Positions 1-10,820 of a stretch of 64,000 nucleotides of DNA are shown in pieces. This DNA is from Vishniacozyma victoriae (Eukaryota; Basidiomycota; Tremellomycetes; Tremellales; Bulleribasidiaceae), in contig JADPYG010000003.1 of assembly GCA_017654735.1 (NCBI GenBank), forward strand, positions 186,001-250,000, in the 5' to 3' direction. Under the pieces are notes generated by a model. The model was not told the DNA's origin. It made no database searches and saw nothing but the letters and a program-made list of their open reading frames with translations. Position numbers and translations under genes: made by a program. Within the stretch, counting starts at the first letter, position 1. Every line of letters starts with the position of its first letter.

Positions 1-949
1 GAAGAATTGATAGGGGAATGGTTCGCCAAGACTGGGAATAGGGATAAGATCTTTATCGCTTCGAAATGTGGTATAGCGGTATGTCCCTCTCACCCAAGCA
101 GGGCAGTACCTGATATGTAGGTACTTGAAGATGGAGAAGTCAACAACACCCCGGAACATATCAACGCCTATATTGAGGGAACGATCAAACGATTAGGATC
201 CACCCCAGATCTGTATTACCTACACCGCATTGATCCCAAGCAGGACTTGGAAGCTTCAATCACTGCTTGGACAAGTTGAAGAAGGATGGGAAAACAAAGT
301 ATATCGGATTGAGCGAATGTAATGCCCAAACCTTGAGAAAGGCCTGTTCTTGTGCGTCCACCCTCACTCCTCTCTAAACACAGCTGACAACTAGATGCTC
401 ATATCGACGCCCTTCAAATCGAGTATCCACCTTGGTTCGTCGACCATGAACAGAACGGTCTGATCGATACCGCAAGAGAATTCGGGGTGACCATCGTCGC
501 CTACTCTCCACTCGGGAAAGGTGTCTTGACGGGATCGTACGTTCCTCCTTCGCACCCAAGCTGATGGACAGAATTGAAAACCTAGACAGTCTCCCTCCCA
601 ACGACCTAAGAAGATCAATCCCGCGATTCCAGCCCGAATACCTACCTGCCAACTTGAGACTCGTTCGAGAGTTCAAGAACATGGCAGATAAGAAAGGATG
701 TTCCCCAGGTCAACTTGCCGTTGCATGGGTTATAGCCCAAGGAGCAATCCCAATTCCTGGTACAAGGAATCCAGAGAGGTTGAAGGAGAATATCGGTGGT
801 GGGGATGTGGAGTTAAGTGAGGATGATTGGAAGGAATTGAGGACTTTGATTGAGGATGCGGCTCCCAAGGGCGATAGGTGAGTTTGACCGTTCGAAACAT
901 TGCTCATATTAGGTATGATCCTACCCAGCTTGCTCGGGTTGGGAATTAG
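1..949 (+). pseudogene. Aldo/keto reductase, 5'-truncated by the window and frameshifted
   Basis: NAD(P)H-dependent aldo/keto reductase family (TIM barrel), reducing aldehydes or ketones. The conserved run [10 protein letters not shown], then KYIGLSE, ALQIEYPPW, YSPLGKGVLTG, AVAWVIAQG and the cofactor-binding IPIPGTRNPERLKENIG region are all visible. Inferred introns are 79-120, 352-394, 537-571 and 878-912; the stop is at 947-949. The frame breaks near base 267: the reading ...EASITA runs into a stop at 274-276, while one extra T would restore the usual [15 protein letters not shown] continuation. The rest is well preserved, so this is either a recent pseudogene or a one-base assembly error. 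The 5' end lies outside the window. Confidence 0.75.
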
Positions 950-1461
950 GGATCGGAATGCCCACGCAGATCGTAGTTGTCGACACTTTCTGAGTGTGTT
1001 CTGCCTCATCTGCGCATGAAGTGACTCGACCATGTACCAAGCTCAAGCCGCCTGTCTCGCATGCTAAGTCATGGACTGAATGCCACGTAACATCCTTATC
1101 AGCCGGGTATGAGAATGGTCCATCAGACGAGCACTATCTTACCATCACATCAACAAACATCGGACGCACAACTTGTCCAGGAGCGGCTGCTGCTATGTTA
1201 CAATCCTGTCAGAGTGATTTCAACAATGCGTCACATATCACTCGATCTGACGCATGTTGACTGTTTCGGTAGCAGCGCCTATTAGATATTCAGATGACGC
1301 ATATGACCCGAGGTCGTAATGACGACGTAGACAAGGTCTGTGCGCAAACCTACTAAAATCACTTGTCCATTACTCACCTGCTCTCCTCTTTCCTTTACTT
1401 CTCCTCTCTTGTACCATTCTCACCATCAAAAGCAAAGAGCAAGCACCAAAAAGCAAGCACC
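950..1461. other. Intergenic region with three TGACGCA elements
   Basis: No convincing gene. It holds three bZIP-type heptamers, TGCGTCA at 1227-1233 and TGACGCA at 1248-1254 and 1295-1301, upstream of the decayed F-box-like gene. Short open frames here lack coding character. Confidence 0.5.
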
Positions 1462-2650
1462 ATGCCAGTAAGTCCACCTTGAACCATAGGATATCGCACC
1501 TGATGACAGGTAAACAAGAAAAGCGAGGCCGGCGGTGACGCGCCGAAACTCGACACTGAAACAACACCTTCCCTTCCCTCCCTAATCCAATCCCCCGCTC
1601 TACTACTCCCACTTCAACTTTCGAGATCTACTCCTACATCCTGGAGAGGCTTAATGATGACGGCAACAAGCCCTATCTCGCCAGACGTATGCGAGTTTCG
1701 AGCACATTGAACAAGGTTACCGCACCAATTTTTTACCGAACAGTAACTCTTCGAGCTGTTTCAACCAGTCCATACGATACGACTTGCGGTCGCCGTAATC
1801 CGGCTCGTATTTCGCCTAATACGGCTGACAATATCGAATTGATCAAGAAAGTCATCATCAAGTCGCACCACACTCATGATACCGTCGATGGATTATTCCA
1901 GGGACAGACCGATGTCGAAAGCGTCAGACTTTGTCCTTCGGCTTTGATGCCTGGTAGGAAATGTTCGCAATGTCCGGCCAATGGACCGGCAAATGTTACA
2001 CATCAGCCATACCAAATTATGGACATGTTCCGACCCAAAAAGCTTATCCTATTCGGTGGTCGCTGTGGTTTGGGCTTCGAGACCATCCAGACTGTGGTCT
2101 TTGTGATATCATCTATACAAGGAAGGATACTTACCAGATCCAACCGACTTCAACAGGGATCAAGCGCATCGTCCAAATATTCTGGACGAAGAGACCAACT
2201 GGCTTTTGCGGCTATCCTCCAATAGGTTCAGGCTTGATGCATCCCTCTGACAGCCCGCGACCCGAGGGTTACGTCGAGTCATTTGCGCTCGGATTCTATC
2301 GACTCTCCTCATAGATCAGCCTCGACTCAAAGACATGATTGTAGTCAGTAGTGGACACGTTCACCATCAGGGCCTTGGACTCCAGAACCCAAAGTCTCGT
2401 CAGGAGAAAGAAATCAAATTCGAAGCGACGGTTTACAGGACGCTTCCTGAACAACCTGGAATTAAAGTCGAGTGTCAACAAGGCGAAGTCAGCGCCGAAT
2501 ATGACGACAAGACCAATAAGCGAACCATTGAGATCAAGTATATGTCTCTGCGAGACTAACTCCAGACCTACGACTGGTCGGGGGGAATTTACCCAAAAGG
2601 GGGTAAAGCCATGGATGGAGGACGATCCCGAAATCGAGATACTATAGGCA
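1462..2650 (+). pseudogene. Decayed F-box-like gene, paralogue of the gene at 5766-6923
   Basis: The start ATG at 1462 is followed by only two codons (MP) before an intron (1468-1509), the same odd layout as the intact paralogue (MQ then intron). Matching pieces follow: PKLDT near the N terminus, an F-box-like stretch with RRMRVSSTLNKVTAP (paralogue GRCMRVSSAFNAMTSP), and a C-terminal QTYDWSGG (paralogue RDYDWAGE). They lie in different frames: one break near 1535-1625, another near 2110-2130, stops around 2250 and 2314, and a stop at 2557-2559 inside the C-terminal homology. No GT-AG intron set that I could find rescues all the breaks. If it was an F-box protein it would have been a substrate adaptor of an SCF ubiquitin ligase; that role is an inference from the N-terminal motif. 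Confidence 0.7.
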
Positions 2651-3170
2651 GGGGGAGGCGAAGTATGTGTAAGTCCGAGCACGAGCCCCGAAATCCGAAA
2701 GCTGACGCCAAGGATGTCGTAAGGATGCCGGAAAACAAGGAAATGTCAATCAAGTCAGGTACGACGCGTCTATTTGTATCCCCTCCCCTAATCTTAGCAC
2801 AAGCTAACTAGCAGAGTGGTCAAAGCATCGTAGACAGCGCATGCACACATCCAAGCGTAATCCGCCAAGTAGGGTTTCGGGGTGCATCCTTAAAACCATT
2901 TAGAAAGGGGGTGGCGTTGTGTGTGTTCAAGGCACTTTGATCTATAATAGGGATTCCTTCCTCCCTAATCGTCACTCAACGACCAGGTAGATGTAGGAGA
3001 GGTAATCTGTCAAAGGGAGGTCAAATCTTCACTACCACCAAAGGGAGGTGGGGTTGATTCTTTTCTGAGCTCGAGCCGATCATCGCGCAACTCAACCACT
3101 GACTGTCCTCCCCATTTCTCTACAGCCATTGACGTTCAACTACAGACACTCATCCAAATACAACGACAAC
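2651..3170. other. Intergenic region and promoter with a repeated CAAAGGGAGGT
   Basis: No gene seen. CAAAGGGAGGT occurs at 3011-3021 and 3039-3049, about 120-160 bases before the start of the membrane-protein gene. The element resembles the HMG-box pheromone response element ACAAAGGGA known from Ustilago, with one mismatch at the first base. Confidence 0.45.
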
Positions 3171-4930
3171 ATGGCGACTACAGTACCTGCCAATGCGGAC
3201 CTCATGGCCATCGTCGTTTTAGGCGTAAGCTCTGTCCTAACAGCCATTGAGATTTGGCTGATCAGTAGGGAGGGATCTACACTCTTCACCACTGCTACGC
3301 ATTTGATGGATTCAAATGTCTTGTTCCCTCCCGAAAAGATTGGTTTCGTATCCTCCTCACCGTGGGTTGAAGATTGGAAGGAGTATGAGGTGGAGCTGAC
3401 GAAATAGTGGATGCTAGTTACCACCAGTGTCTGCCTTTCTATTTGGGGATGTGGGTTCTGCTGTAAGTCCAAAAAACATATTCAATTAGCCATCGTTGCT
3501 GACAACACTAGACATGAAGCATAAATATGGGTACATGGAAGTACCGGGCGTTGGCTTCTTTTCGGTTCCGCCTGATTTATTTACATCTCGAGATCGCAAC
3601 ATTATCCAAATCTTTAACGAGGCCGTTACTCGTGAGACTCTTTTCAGCTACCTTGGTAGCATGATACAGAGCTGACAAGTAGTGGCGGTCTGTCTTCAAG
3701 TCTCGCTTAATGCCGAGGAAGGTTTGTACTGGTACCACTTGATGTCGGCTGTTCGAAAGCCCCGATCGTCAAAGTCATGGCTCAATTCGTCTTTCTTCGT
3801 CGCTTGGATCGTCATTAGTATCATCACCTTTGTCATACCTCACTGTGTGATTTACATTGGAGTCAAGAGTGAGGTGGAAAGAGTCGGAAAGATGTACACT
3901 GTGCTAGGAGCGCTTGAGCTCATGTGAGTCTCGAGCGAGCGATACTAGAGTAGCTGACATTCAGCGTCGCTTTGACAGCTTCGATCGTGTCTATCAAGTT
4001 CCCCCAATTTCTCGAGGATGTTGTATGTTCCTTTTTTTCCTTGGTGAACAATGGGTAGCTGATCCCCAGCGACGATCAGGAGCCAGTAGAGAGGTACGAA
4101 GTCGACTCTATTTCTACCATGGCAAGTTTCCCCGCTGCTGCACCGGACTGAACTTGCTAATCATCAGAGGCCAACAAGCTCAGGACCTTTTTCCGAGTCG
4201 CTTTCGCCGCTGCCGCTCTGACTCTCGGTGCGGACGGATTGACAGCCAAGAAACATATCAACTCAACTCGGCAAGTCATCCTCCCTTTTCAGCCCCGAGG
4301 TCTTCCTTCTGGTATTAAAACTGACCTACAGATGGCTCGCCGAAGCTCTGGAGCAGATATCGTTCACTTCCTACTTCTTGGCAATTGTTGTTTCCGTCAC
4401 TGTAAGGTCTTTTATCGACGCCAATCTATCCAGCTAATCCCAGCTCTATCTTCCCCGAACATACTCCTCCGCCTCTCACGATGGTAAAGTCATGATTGGT
4501 AACCCCGTTCCCCGAGGTGGTGAAGATGCAGTATCCAACGCCTTGATGTCTCTTCTCCGAGAAAACGGAGGTGCTCAATGGGACGAGACCGATCTCAAGA
4601 TGAGGCCTGATGGATCTGCGGTGGACCTCAAGGGAGAGGAGTTGGAGGATTGGAACAAGGAACAAGAGAGGAATGATGTTGTAGGTCCACTCCTCTTGTT
4701 GTATGTGGATGTTACTGATGAAAAGTTGGCGAATTTCATTTCACCTATTGGTAAGTCCATGCTCGGGTAACGGAATCGTGAACTGATGAAAAGCCGTCGC
4801 AAAATCCGCCAACGAGATCCCTACCGAGATCCGAATCCACATCCAGCAGGAAGTCATGCAGCACGCAGATGGTGATTCGATGCACGCATCCGACGCTCCT
4901 TCCGAACTCGTCGTTCCCAAAAAGTGGTAA
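3171..4930 (+). CDS. Multi-pass membrane protein with GPCR-like topology
   Basis: Spliced protein with about six or seven hydrophobic segments, including ADLMAIVVLGVSSVLTAIEI near the N terminus, FFVAWIVISIITFVIP, ALELIVALTASIVSI and FTSYFLAIVVSVTLYLP, then a long hydrophilic C-terminal tail ending VVPKKW. Exons by frame arithmetic: 3171-3382, 3428-3462, 3512-3631, 3683-3923, 3965-4022, 4070-4121, 4168-4270, 4332-4401 and further exons to 4930. Introns 4122-4167 and 4271-4331 begin with GC, not GT; both are needed to keep RLYFYHEANKLR and HINSTRWLAEALE in frame. I do not recognise a named family. A seven-helix receptor is plausible from topology only. ATG 3171 was chosen over an in-frame ATG at 3129 because the extra 14 residues are hydrophilic. 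Confidence 0.7.
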
Positions 4931-5765
4931 TCGTCAAGATCGTCGAGAATCACCCCAAATCTCCCAACTTTCCTGTGTATATTCATCCTTCATTTTCACC
5001 TGCATATATATTGTCCTAGTACACACACGATATCGCCCTTCCTGTCAAGATTATCATGCATATACATGTCTGCCGCGCAGTGATCCTGATCAGATCCACC
5101 TCGTCAAGAAATCAACAACAATCAGTTTTGTTACCATTCTCCAGTCTGGACGTCGTGTCTTGACTACCTACCCGAGCCTCCGGCTTCATCACCCATTGAC
5201 TCGAGACGATCGTCAGTCAGCCAGCACTCAGCCTTAGTGTATGACCATGATGGATGTAACCAGAAACGATCGTCACCAGGACACGGGCCGGATATCCTGC
5301 AAATATATATGTGCCAACCTCCGTTCTCTTTTTCATTAATCGCATATCCCAAACCAGCTCAAGTCATATCTCACACATTCTCACCCTTTGCATATCCTAC
5401 CGTATTCTGCAAGCTCTTCAACGCTACCGGATTTATCAAGACGGATCAGATCGTCTACCGCCCAAAGGTACATTACACACTTCAAAGAACGAAGACTCCG
5501 CGAGGAGCGACCACTCGGAGTAGGTCAAGCCGTCAAGAAGATGAAAGAAGAACAGCGAACTTGAGGTGGAGCGCTAATATGTTTGGTAATCAAAGACGTT
5601 TCGTTCTCATGAGAATGCATTCATTTCACTAGATGATGCTTAGCATGTCATTCCCTCTCTAATCGTCTTCCTTCTCGTCTGATCGACTATCATCAGTGAC
5701 CGCATATCGGTAGGCGGGATGATGTAGACTCACCCCATTCACCGCCGTTAATCAACCGTATCCCC
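4931..5765. other. Intergenic region, no supported gene
   Basis: Lies between the 3' ends of two converging genes. The stretch 5290-5520 is pyrimidine-rich after a TATATAT run and could be a transcribed leader, but no open frame has coding character. Nothing else seen. Confidence 0.4.
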
Positions 5766-6923
5766 TTAAATGACCTGCTCCTCCAGTTGCGCTGCAGCCC
5801 TTTCAGCCTCTTCTTCCTCCAGCAATGGCCTCACTTCTTCATCTGTAAACTCTCCTGCCCAGTCGTAGTCTCGAAGGTACTCTCTCATTGAACGATACTC
5901 GAACGTCGGATATTGGAGTGTGTTGGTGGTTGTGCTAGTTTGCGCTTTCCGGTTCGAGAATTTTTGGTCTGCGTCGTGCTTCGATCGTAGTCCTCGTGCA
6001 ATGTAGTCTCGGAGAGGTATTTCAGATCGCCCCGTCGATCGCATGCTGGGGGAGTTCACCATTGTGATTGTCTTCAGGGATCCTTGTTTGGATGCAGCGT
6101 CAATCAGGACCCAGGCGAGATTCTTCAACAGACCGCTGTCGTGGTTGAATCTTCCTGAATCGAGGCACACGTAGACGATAGACTGCAAAAACCTGGAGGA
6201 CCAATCGATGGGAGGGTAAGATCCGAAGGTAGGTTCGATTACGACGACGCCTTTCTTGCATGTACGCGATAGCCGATCGAGCGGCGCTTTCGCTATGTGG
6301 CTCGTTCCCGTGAATACGAGCTTCTCAATGTTGGTGAATCGTGCTATGATTTCGTCTATTTGTTTGTAGTGGACATCTCCTGGACTCGAGCAGAACCTCA
6401 ATCGAATACTCTTGACACACTTGAAGACTTTGGTCTTATCGGCCGGTTTGATGAATTTCGGAAACTGGTTGAGATTGAAAAACCCCTCGAAGAAGATGTG
6501 TCGCATGTATCCTAGGTCCTTCTCCTTCCCTTGCGTCTTCTGCTTATCCTTGGGCTTCTTCATCCAAGCTTTCTTGACCGGTATATCGAAGACCCCTCGC
6601 GTCGCTGGACCGAATGGATCCGACAATCCCGACGGTTCTCCGAGAGTGATGATCGTGTATAGCCTAGGGGAGGTCATGGCATTGAAAGCTGAGGAGACTC
6701 GCATACATCGTCCAAGAGTTCGTTTATCGTACTGGTCGATGTGTCCAATGATACGCTCTACCACCTCAACTGGGAGACTTGGGATGTTGGGTGTGTCATT
6801 GGTAGTAGAAGGTAGTGTGGTATCGAGCTTTGGTCGTTTAGCGGGAGGTGACTATTTGATTAGCTATCCCCCTCGATATATGCAGTGACTCCAGCTGATA
6901 ACTTGAGTGCTACTCACCTGCAT
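5766..6923 (-). CDS. F-box-like protein, intact
   Basis: 363-residue protein from two exons: ATG CAG at 6923-6918, then intron 6917-6852 (minus strand), then one exon to the stop at 5766. Residues about 25-70 (SLPVEVVERIIGHI, then GRCMRVSSAFNAMTSPRLY) fit an F-box-like helix bundle that would bind Skp1 and recruit substrates to an SCF ubiquitin ligase. A basic KK-rich insert follows, then a diverged body, ending in a strongly acidic EEEEAERAAAQLEE tail. The two-codon first exon and the RMRVSS-type motif are shared with the decayed copy at 1462-2650. F-box assignment rests on motif only; substrate unknown. Confidence 0.7.
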
Positions 6924-7403
6924 AGCTGAGATGTTGTACCAATATCACTATTGTATTGATCGCGTTTAAAAGGTCCGGCTAGTCTGATGTTGAAGCGCGA
7001 TATTCCGCACTCATGTATGCAGTGAGTTTCTGATTCGACAGGAAGTGGTCAGCCTGTATTGTATCCTCCGTTGCTTGTCGAGATATTGATACTGGTTGAA
7101 GTGGGAGGTAGAATGGTAAGAGAAGAAGAGAGTTGAAGAAGGGAAAGGAGGGTTGAATGACTTACCTCCACCTCCTCCTCAGTCCAGTCAACCGATACAC
7201 CTTGTCTACCTTCTTCAATTCCATACACCAATACCAGACACCCACACATTCCGTTAGCGAATCCAGCAACGACTGTCCTTCTCCGATGACATTGCTAATC
7301 ACATCCAATACATACCGTAATCGTAAATATCTAGATCACTAATCCCAATTTGGCCCGCCTAGTCCGTCTTTTGCTCTCCTTTTCAGACCCCGTGCCATCT
7401 CGC
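6924..7403. other. Intergenic region
   Basis: Promoter side of the F-box-like gene and 3' flank of the sterol dehydrogenase gene. Open frames are short and low-complexity. Nothing supported. Confidence 0.4.
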
Positions 7404-8786
7404 CTACTTGGTCTTTTCACTCTCTTGTACCAAGTTCTGCTTCTCCAATTCTCCCTTGTACCAATCTGTCCACCTCTTCATCCCGTCATCCAATCCAACG
7501 AGGGGCTCATATCCCAACAACCTCCTAGCTTTTTCAATATCATAATTCCTGTTCAAAGTAGCCTGAGCAACCCTAAACTTGGTGAATCCAGGTTCCTTTC
7601 CAGTAAACCATGAAATGTATTCGGCAATAGTTGCAATAACGATACCTAGACCAGATGGGATGGTCCAGATGGGAGGAGGGACGTGTCCGAGGTTTCGCCA
7701 GATTGTTCGTGTGAAATCCCAGAAGTAGACGGGTTCGCCGTTTGTAATGAAGAATGCTTGTCCTGCGATTTGTTCTCCTCCAGTATCACTATCTTCCCTG
7801 TTGGCTTGGTCGGCCCATGCATCCATCTTTGACCTCAATACCGGTCGCAAGTCGGATTCGGGGTATTCGCCCGATTCGAATCGCTTGGCAGCAAGTTGAT
7901 CGGTCTCGGAAGGGTTCTTGTTGGGTCCAAGAGGTCGAACCTCGGAAGTAGGGATTCGAGCAGATCCAACCGAAAGCGTAATATCGGCAAGGGGTTCTCG
8001 GAATTGAAGGTAAGGGTAGGTCTTGTCGAGTTTGTCGACAGCGAGTAAATGGGCATGAGCGACATTTCCAACATAGGTGAAATCGGCAAGATTGGCATTA
8101 TCTCCAACCTGGAATCGAGTCTGTTTGTTGAGTACAACCTGATAGAATCCAGAGATCATCTGTCTATCTCCAGGTCCAAAGATCCCAGCAGGTCTCAAAG
8201 CGCAGGTCAAGAGATCATCTCCGTTGGCGGCTAGAACGAGTTTTTCACCAGCGACCTTGGTTTCATTGTATGCGTCCAAAGCTTTTGCTGGGTATTCGAT
8301 ACGTTCATCGGCACAGATGATTTCGTTCTCTCCGTTGTAGACGACACCGCCGGAACTGGTGTAGACGAGTTTACGGACGGTGGAAGATTCTTGACAGGTA
8401 GCAATAACGTTCTCGGTACCAGTGACATTGACGAGTTCGTAGATTGCCTTGCCGAGTCCGTGGGCGGGAGAAGCAGTGTGAATGACAGCAGTAGCTCCAG
8501 ACTATCATCAGCTCCTCATCTTGCACATCAGAGACGAGACTCACCTTGTTGATGGCATTACGAACATCATCAGGTTTAGTGATATCCCCGATATAAAAAG
8601 TCACATTCCTGTACATCAGCTTCATCACCCTAATAGCTAATAGGATCCAACGTACGTGTCGAAATGCCTCTGGACAATATCAAAGACAGCAACCTCAGTC
8701 TCTCCCCTCGCCAACAACTGCTCAACGATATGTCGTCCAAGGAAACCACATCCTCCGATAACCAAATAAGATTCACGTTCGGGCAT
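7404..8786 (-). CDS. ERG26: Sterol-4-alpha-carboxylate 3-dehydrogenase (decarboxylating)
   Basis: NAD-dependent 3-beta-HSD/isomerase family enzyme acting in C-4 demethylation of ergosterol precursors at the ER. Exons: 8786-8656, 8608-8545, 8501-7404; 430 residues. The N terminus YLVIGGCGFLGRHIVEQLL is the Rossmann nucleotide-binding loop (GGxGxxG), VIHTASPAHG follows the sugar-binding strand, YNETK is the catalytic YxxxK, and RPAGIFGPGD is typical of the family. A hydrophobic segment near IPSGLGIVIATIAEYISWF fits membrane association. ATG 8786 (MPERESY) was chosen; an in-frame ATG at 8957 would add a 57-residue leader, so the start is not certain. Confidence 0.88.
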
Positions 8787-9187
8787 TTCTTTGTCCTCTT
8801 TTTCGTAGTAGTCTTGTTTCCAGCGGTGATATGTGCGGAGGAAGAGCAATGTGCGACGGGGTACGAGCTGTAAGCGGTAGATGTGGGTGAATGAGTAGTG
8901 GTAGAAGATCAAGAAACGGTAGAATGGATGGGCCGAGCCAATATTCAGGAAGGACACGGTTGAATTCAGGGTTCAGGGGTAAACTGACCGGGGCCAGCGG
9001 GACGTGGCATTCAGTGTAATTCAAACCATCCACCTTCGCTACGTTATCACATAACTACATGCTGCGGGCTACAAACATGTCAGAACAACTCTGCACAGCT
9101 CAATTGACATACAAGAGGGATAAGAAAGAGGGTAGGATAAACCTTAAAGAGAAAAAGGAAACACGTCTCGCCCGCCGGCAAAAGATT
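8787..9187. other. Intergenic region between ERG26 and the tRNA gene
   Basis: Holds the ERG26 promoter. The ERG26 frame stays open upstream to 8957, so part may be coding if the longer start is used. Otherwise nothing seen. Confidence 0.4.
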
Positions 9188-9278
9188 AACCCCGACAGGG
9201 GATTGAACCCTGGACCTACAGATATCATGACTGATTCAGACGTCGAAGTCTGTTGCGCTACCACTGCGCTACCAGGGC
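9188..9278 (-). tRNA. tRNA-Arg(TCG): tRNA-Arg (anticodon TCG) with intron
   Basis: The minus strand folds as a tRNA: acceptor GCCCTGG with TCGGGGT (some G-U pairs), D arm GCGC/GCGC, anticodon stem ACAGA/TCTGT with loop CTTCGA, and T arm CAGGG TTCAATC CCCTG. The anticodon TCG is at 9244-9246. A 19-nt intron separates the base after the anticodon from the 3' half of the stem. A TTTT tract follows the 3' end as an RNA polymerase III terminator. CCA is not encoded, as expected. Confidence 0.85.
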
Positions 9279-9420
9279 GATGAAAATCTTCGTTTTGCGT
9301 TAAGTATCAAGGGACCAAGACTCCGCAGCCCCTCCTCACCGGTTACAATCCCTTCCGACAGGTCTAAGCCCTCTTCACTAGCGCAAACGAACCTTCTATT
9401 GTTCAGCACCTCATAAGACC

Positions 9421-10662
9421 ATGCACCCGCTACTACTCCTGGCTCTACTGGCCCCTATATATCCCGCATATTACCTCTACGACCGCCTATTCTTTTTCGG
9501 AGCCTTTCGCAACTCCTTCAATTCAATTTCAACATACTCAGATGAGTACTTTACAATCCCAATCGCTCAATCGGAAGATATTGCCCTTCATTCCCCATCT
9601 AGTCTGATATTTGCTATTGGTCAAGGAAACGTCGAGTCAAGGGCGGGCTGGTTCCCCGGTTGGGCTAATTTTGATCGACCTAGTGGTGCTGCAGAGGCAG
9701 ATGGGGGGATTTGGGTTATTGATCCGAAAGTGAGTTTCATACCGGGAATTAGCTAACGATAGACCTGGGACTATGAGAGGGTAGAGATTGTCGGAATGAG
9801 CGGACCGTTCGTTACTCATGGAATCGATATCTGGTACGACCACTCGAAGCCAAACTTGGTGTACCTCCATGCCGTCAATCATGTCCCGGTATCTATCGAC
9901 AACGTCGCCCAACCATACTCCGACTCCCGTATTGAAGTCTTTCTCATCGATCTTTCCGCCGAAAAAAAGGTCGCAAAACACCTCCGATCCCTCAACCACC
10001 CTCTTGTCCGTACGCCAAATGACATCTACTCGCTAGGCCCATTCGACCTACTCGTCACTAATGACCATGTAAACACTCATGGTCATCTCAGGCTTGCTGA
10101 AGATCTATTGACTTTCAGATGGAACTGCAAGACCTCGATCGTGAGATTGAATGAGAATGGAGCAGAGGTAGTGGCGGATGGATTGCATAATGCAAATGGG
10201 TTGGGACATGGACCCAACGGGACGATCATCCTGGGTGACGCTGCTGGCGGAGACCTCACCATTTTCGAGCTATCGCCTGGTAGACTGATCAAGAAGGACT
10301 ACCTCGCATTGAACATCAACCTCGATAACCCAACTTACTATACCGACCCATACCCAAATCAGGCCGATGCTTCAGGACACGTCATAGGAGGTCTACTAGA
10401 TGGTATTCACCTCGATCAGACCTGCCGAGATCCGAACGCAAAAATCGGTTCCTCCGTATGGATCGTTCGAAGGGATGGTAGTGGAAAGATTCAAAAGAAA
10501 ATGTTATTCGAGGATGATGGAACTTGGGTGAGCGGGGCATCAGTAGGGTTAATCATACCCATCAAACCGGAGAATGGAAAGAAAGAAGGCTGGTTAGTGG
10601 CAACAGGTCCATTCTCTCTACAAATGGGAGTCGCCAAGATCAGCTTAGATGGACTTTGGTAG
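9421..10662 (+). CDS. Paraoxonase/arylesterase-like beta-propeller protein
   Basis: 402 residues from two exons (9421-9729 and 9763-10662; the intron is only 33 nt). The N terminus LLLLALLAPIYPAYYLY is a signal peptide or anchor, so the protein is secreted or in the secretory pathway. The body matches the serum paraoxonase family, six-bladed calcium-dependent hydrolases of lactones and esters: NDIYSLGPFDLLVTNDH, then HNANGLGHGPNGTIILGDAAGG are the propeller motifs that include calcium-binding Asn and Asp residues. The natural substrate cannot be read from sequence. It starts 143 bases after the tRNA gene, on the other strand. Confidence 0.8.
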
Positions 10663-10820
10663 ATGGTCTTATACTATAAAGCTTGGCGATGCATACCTAC
10701 CTTATAACGACGCGCCTGACAACGCGTCGGTGAATATCCGGAAGATATCGGTAGAAAGACCGACGATCCAGTCTTCATCCGGATACCCGGCAGATTAACC
10801 TTTCTTGTCCAACATCAGCC

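Noticed and set aside
5237..5632. 131-codon open frame between converging genes
   Set aside because: Composition is erratic, starts in TA-rich sequence, and no continuation by splicing or known motif was seen.
9637..9999. 120-codon minus-strand frame opposite the paraoxonase-like gene
   Set aside because: Shadow of a well-supported gene with clear family motifs on the plus strand.
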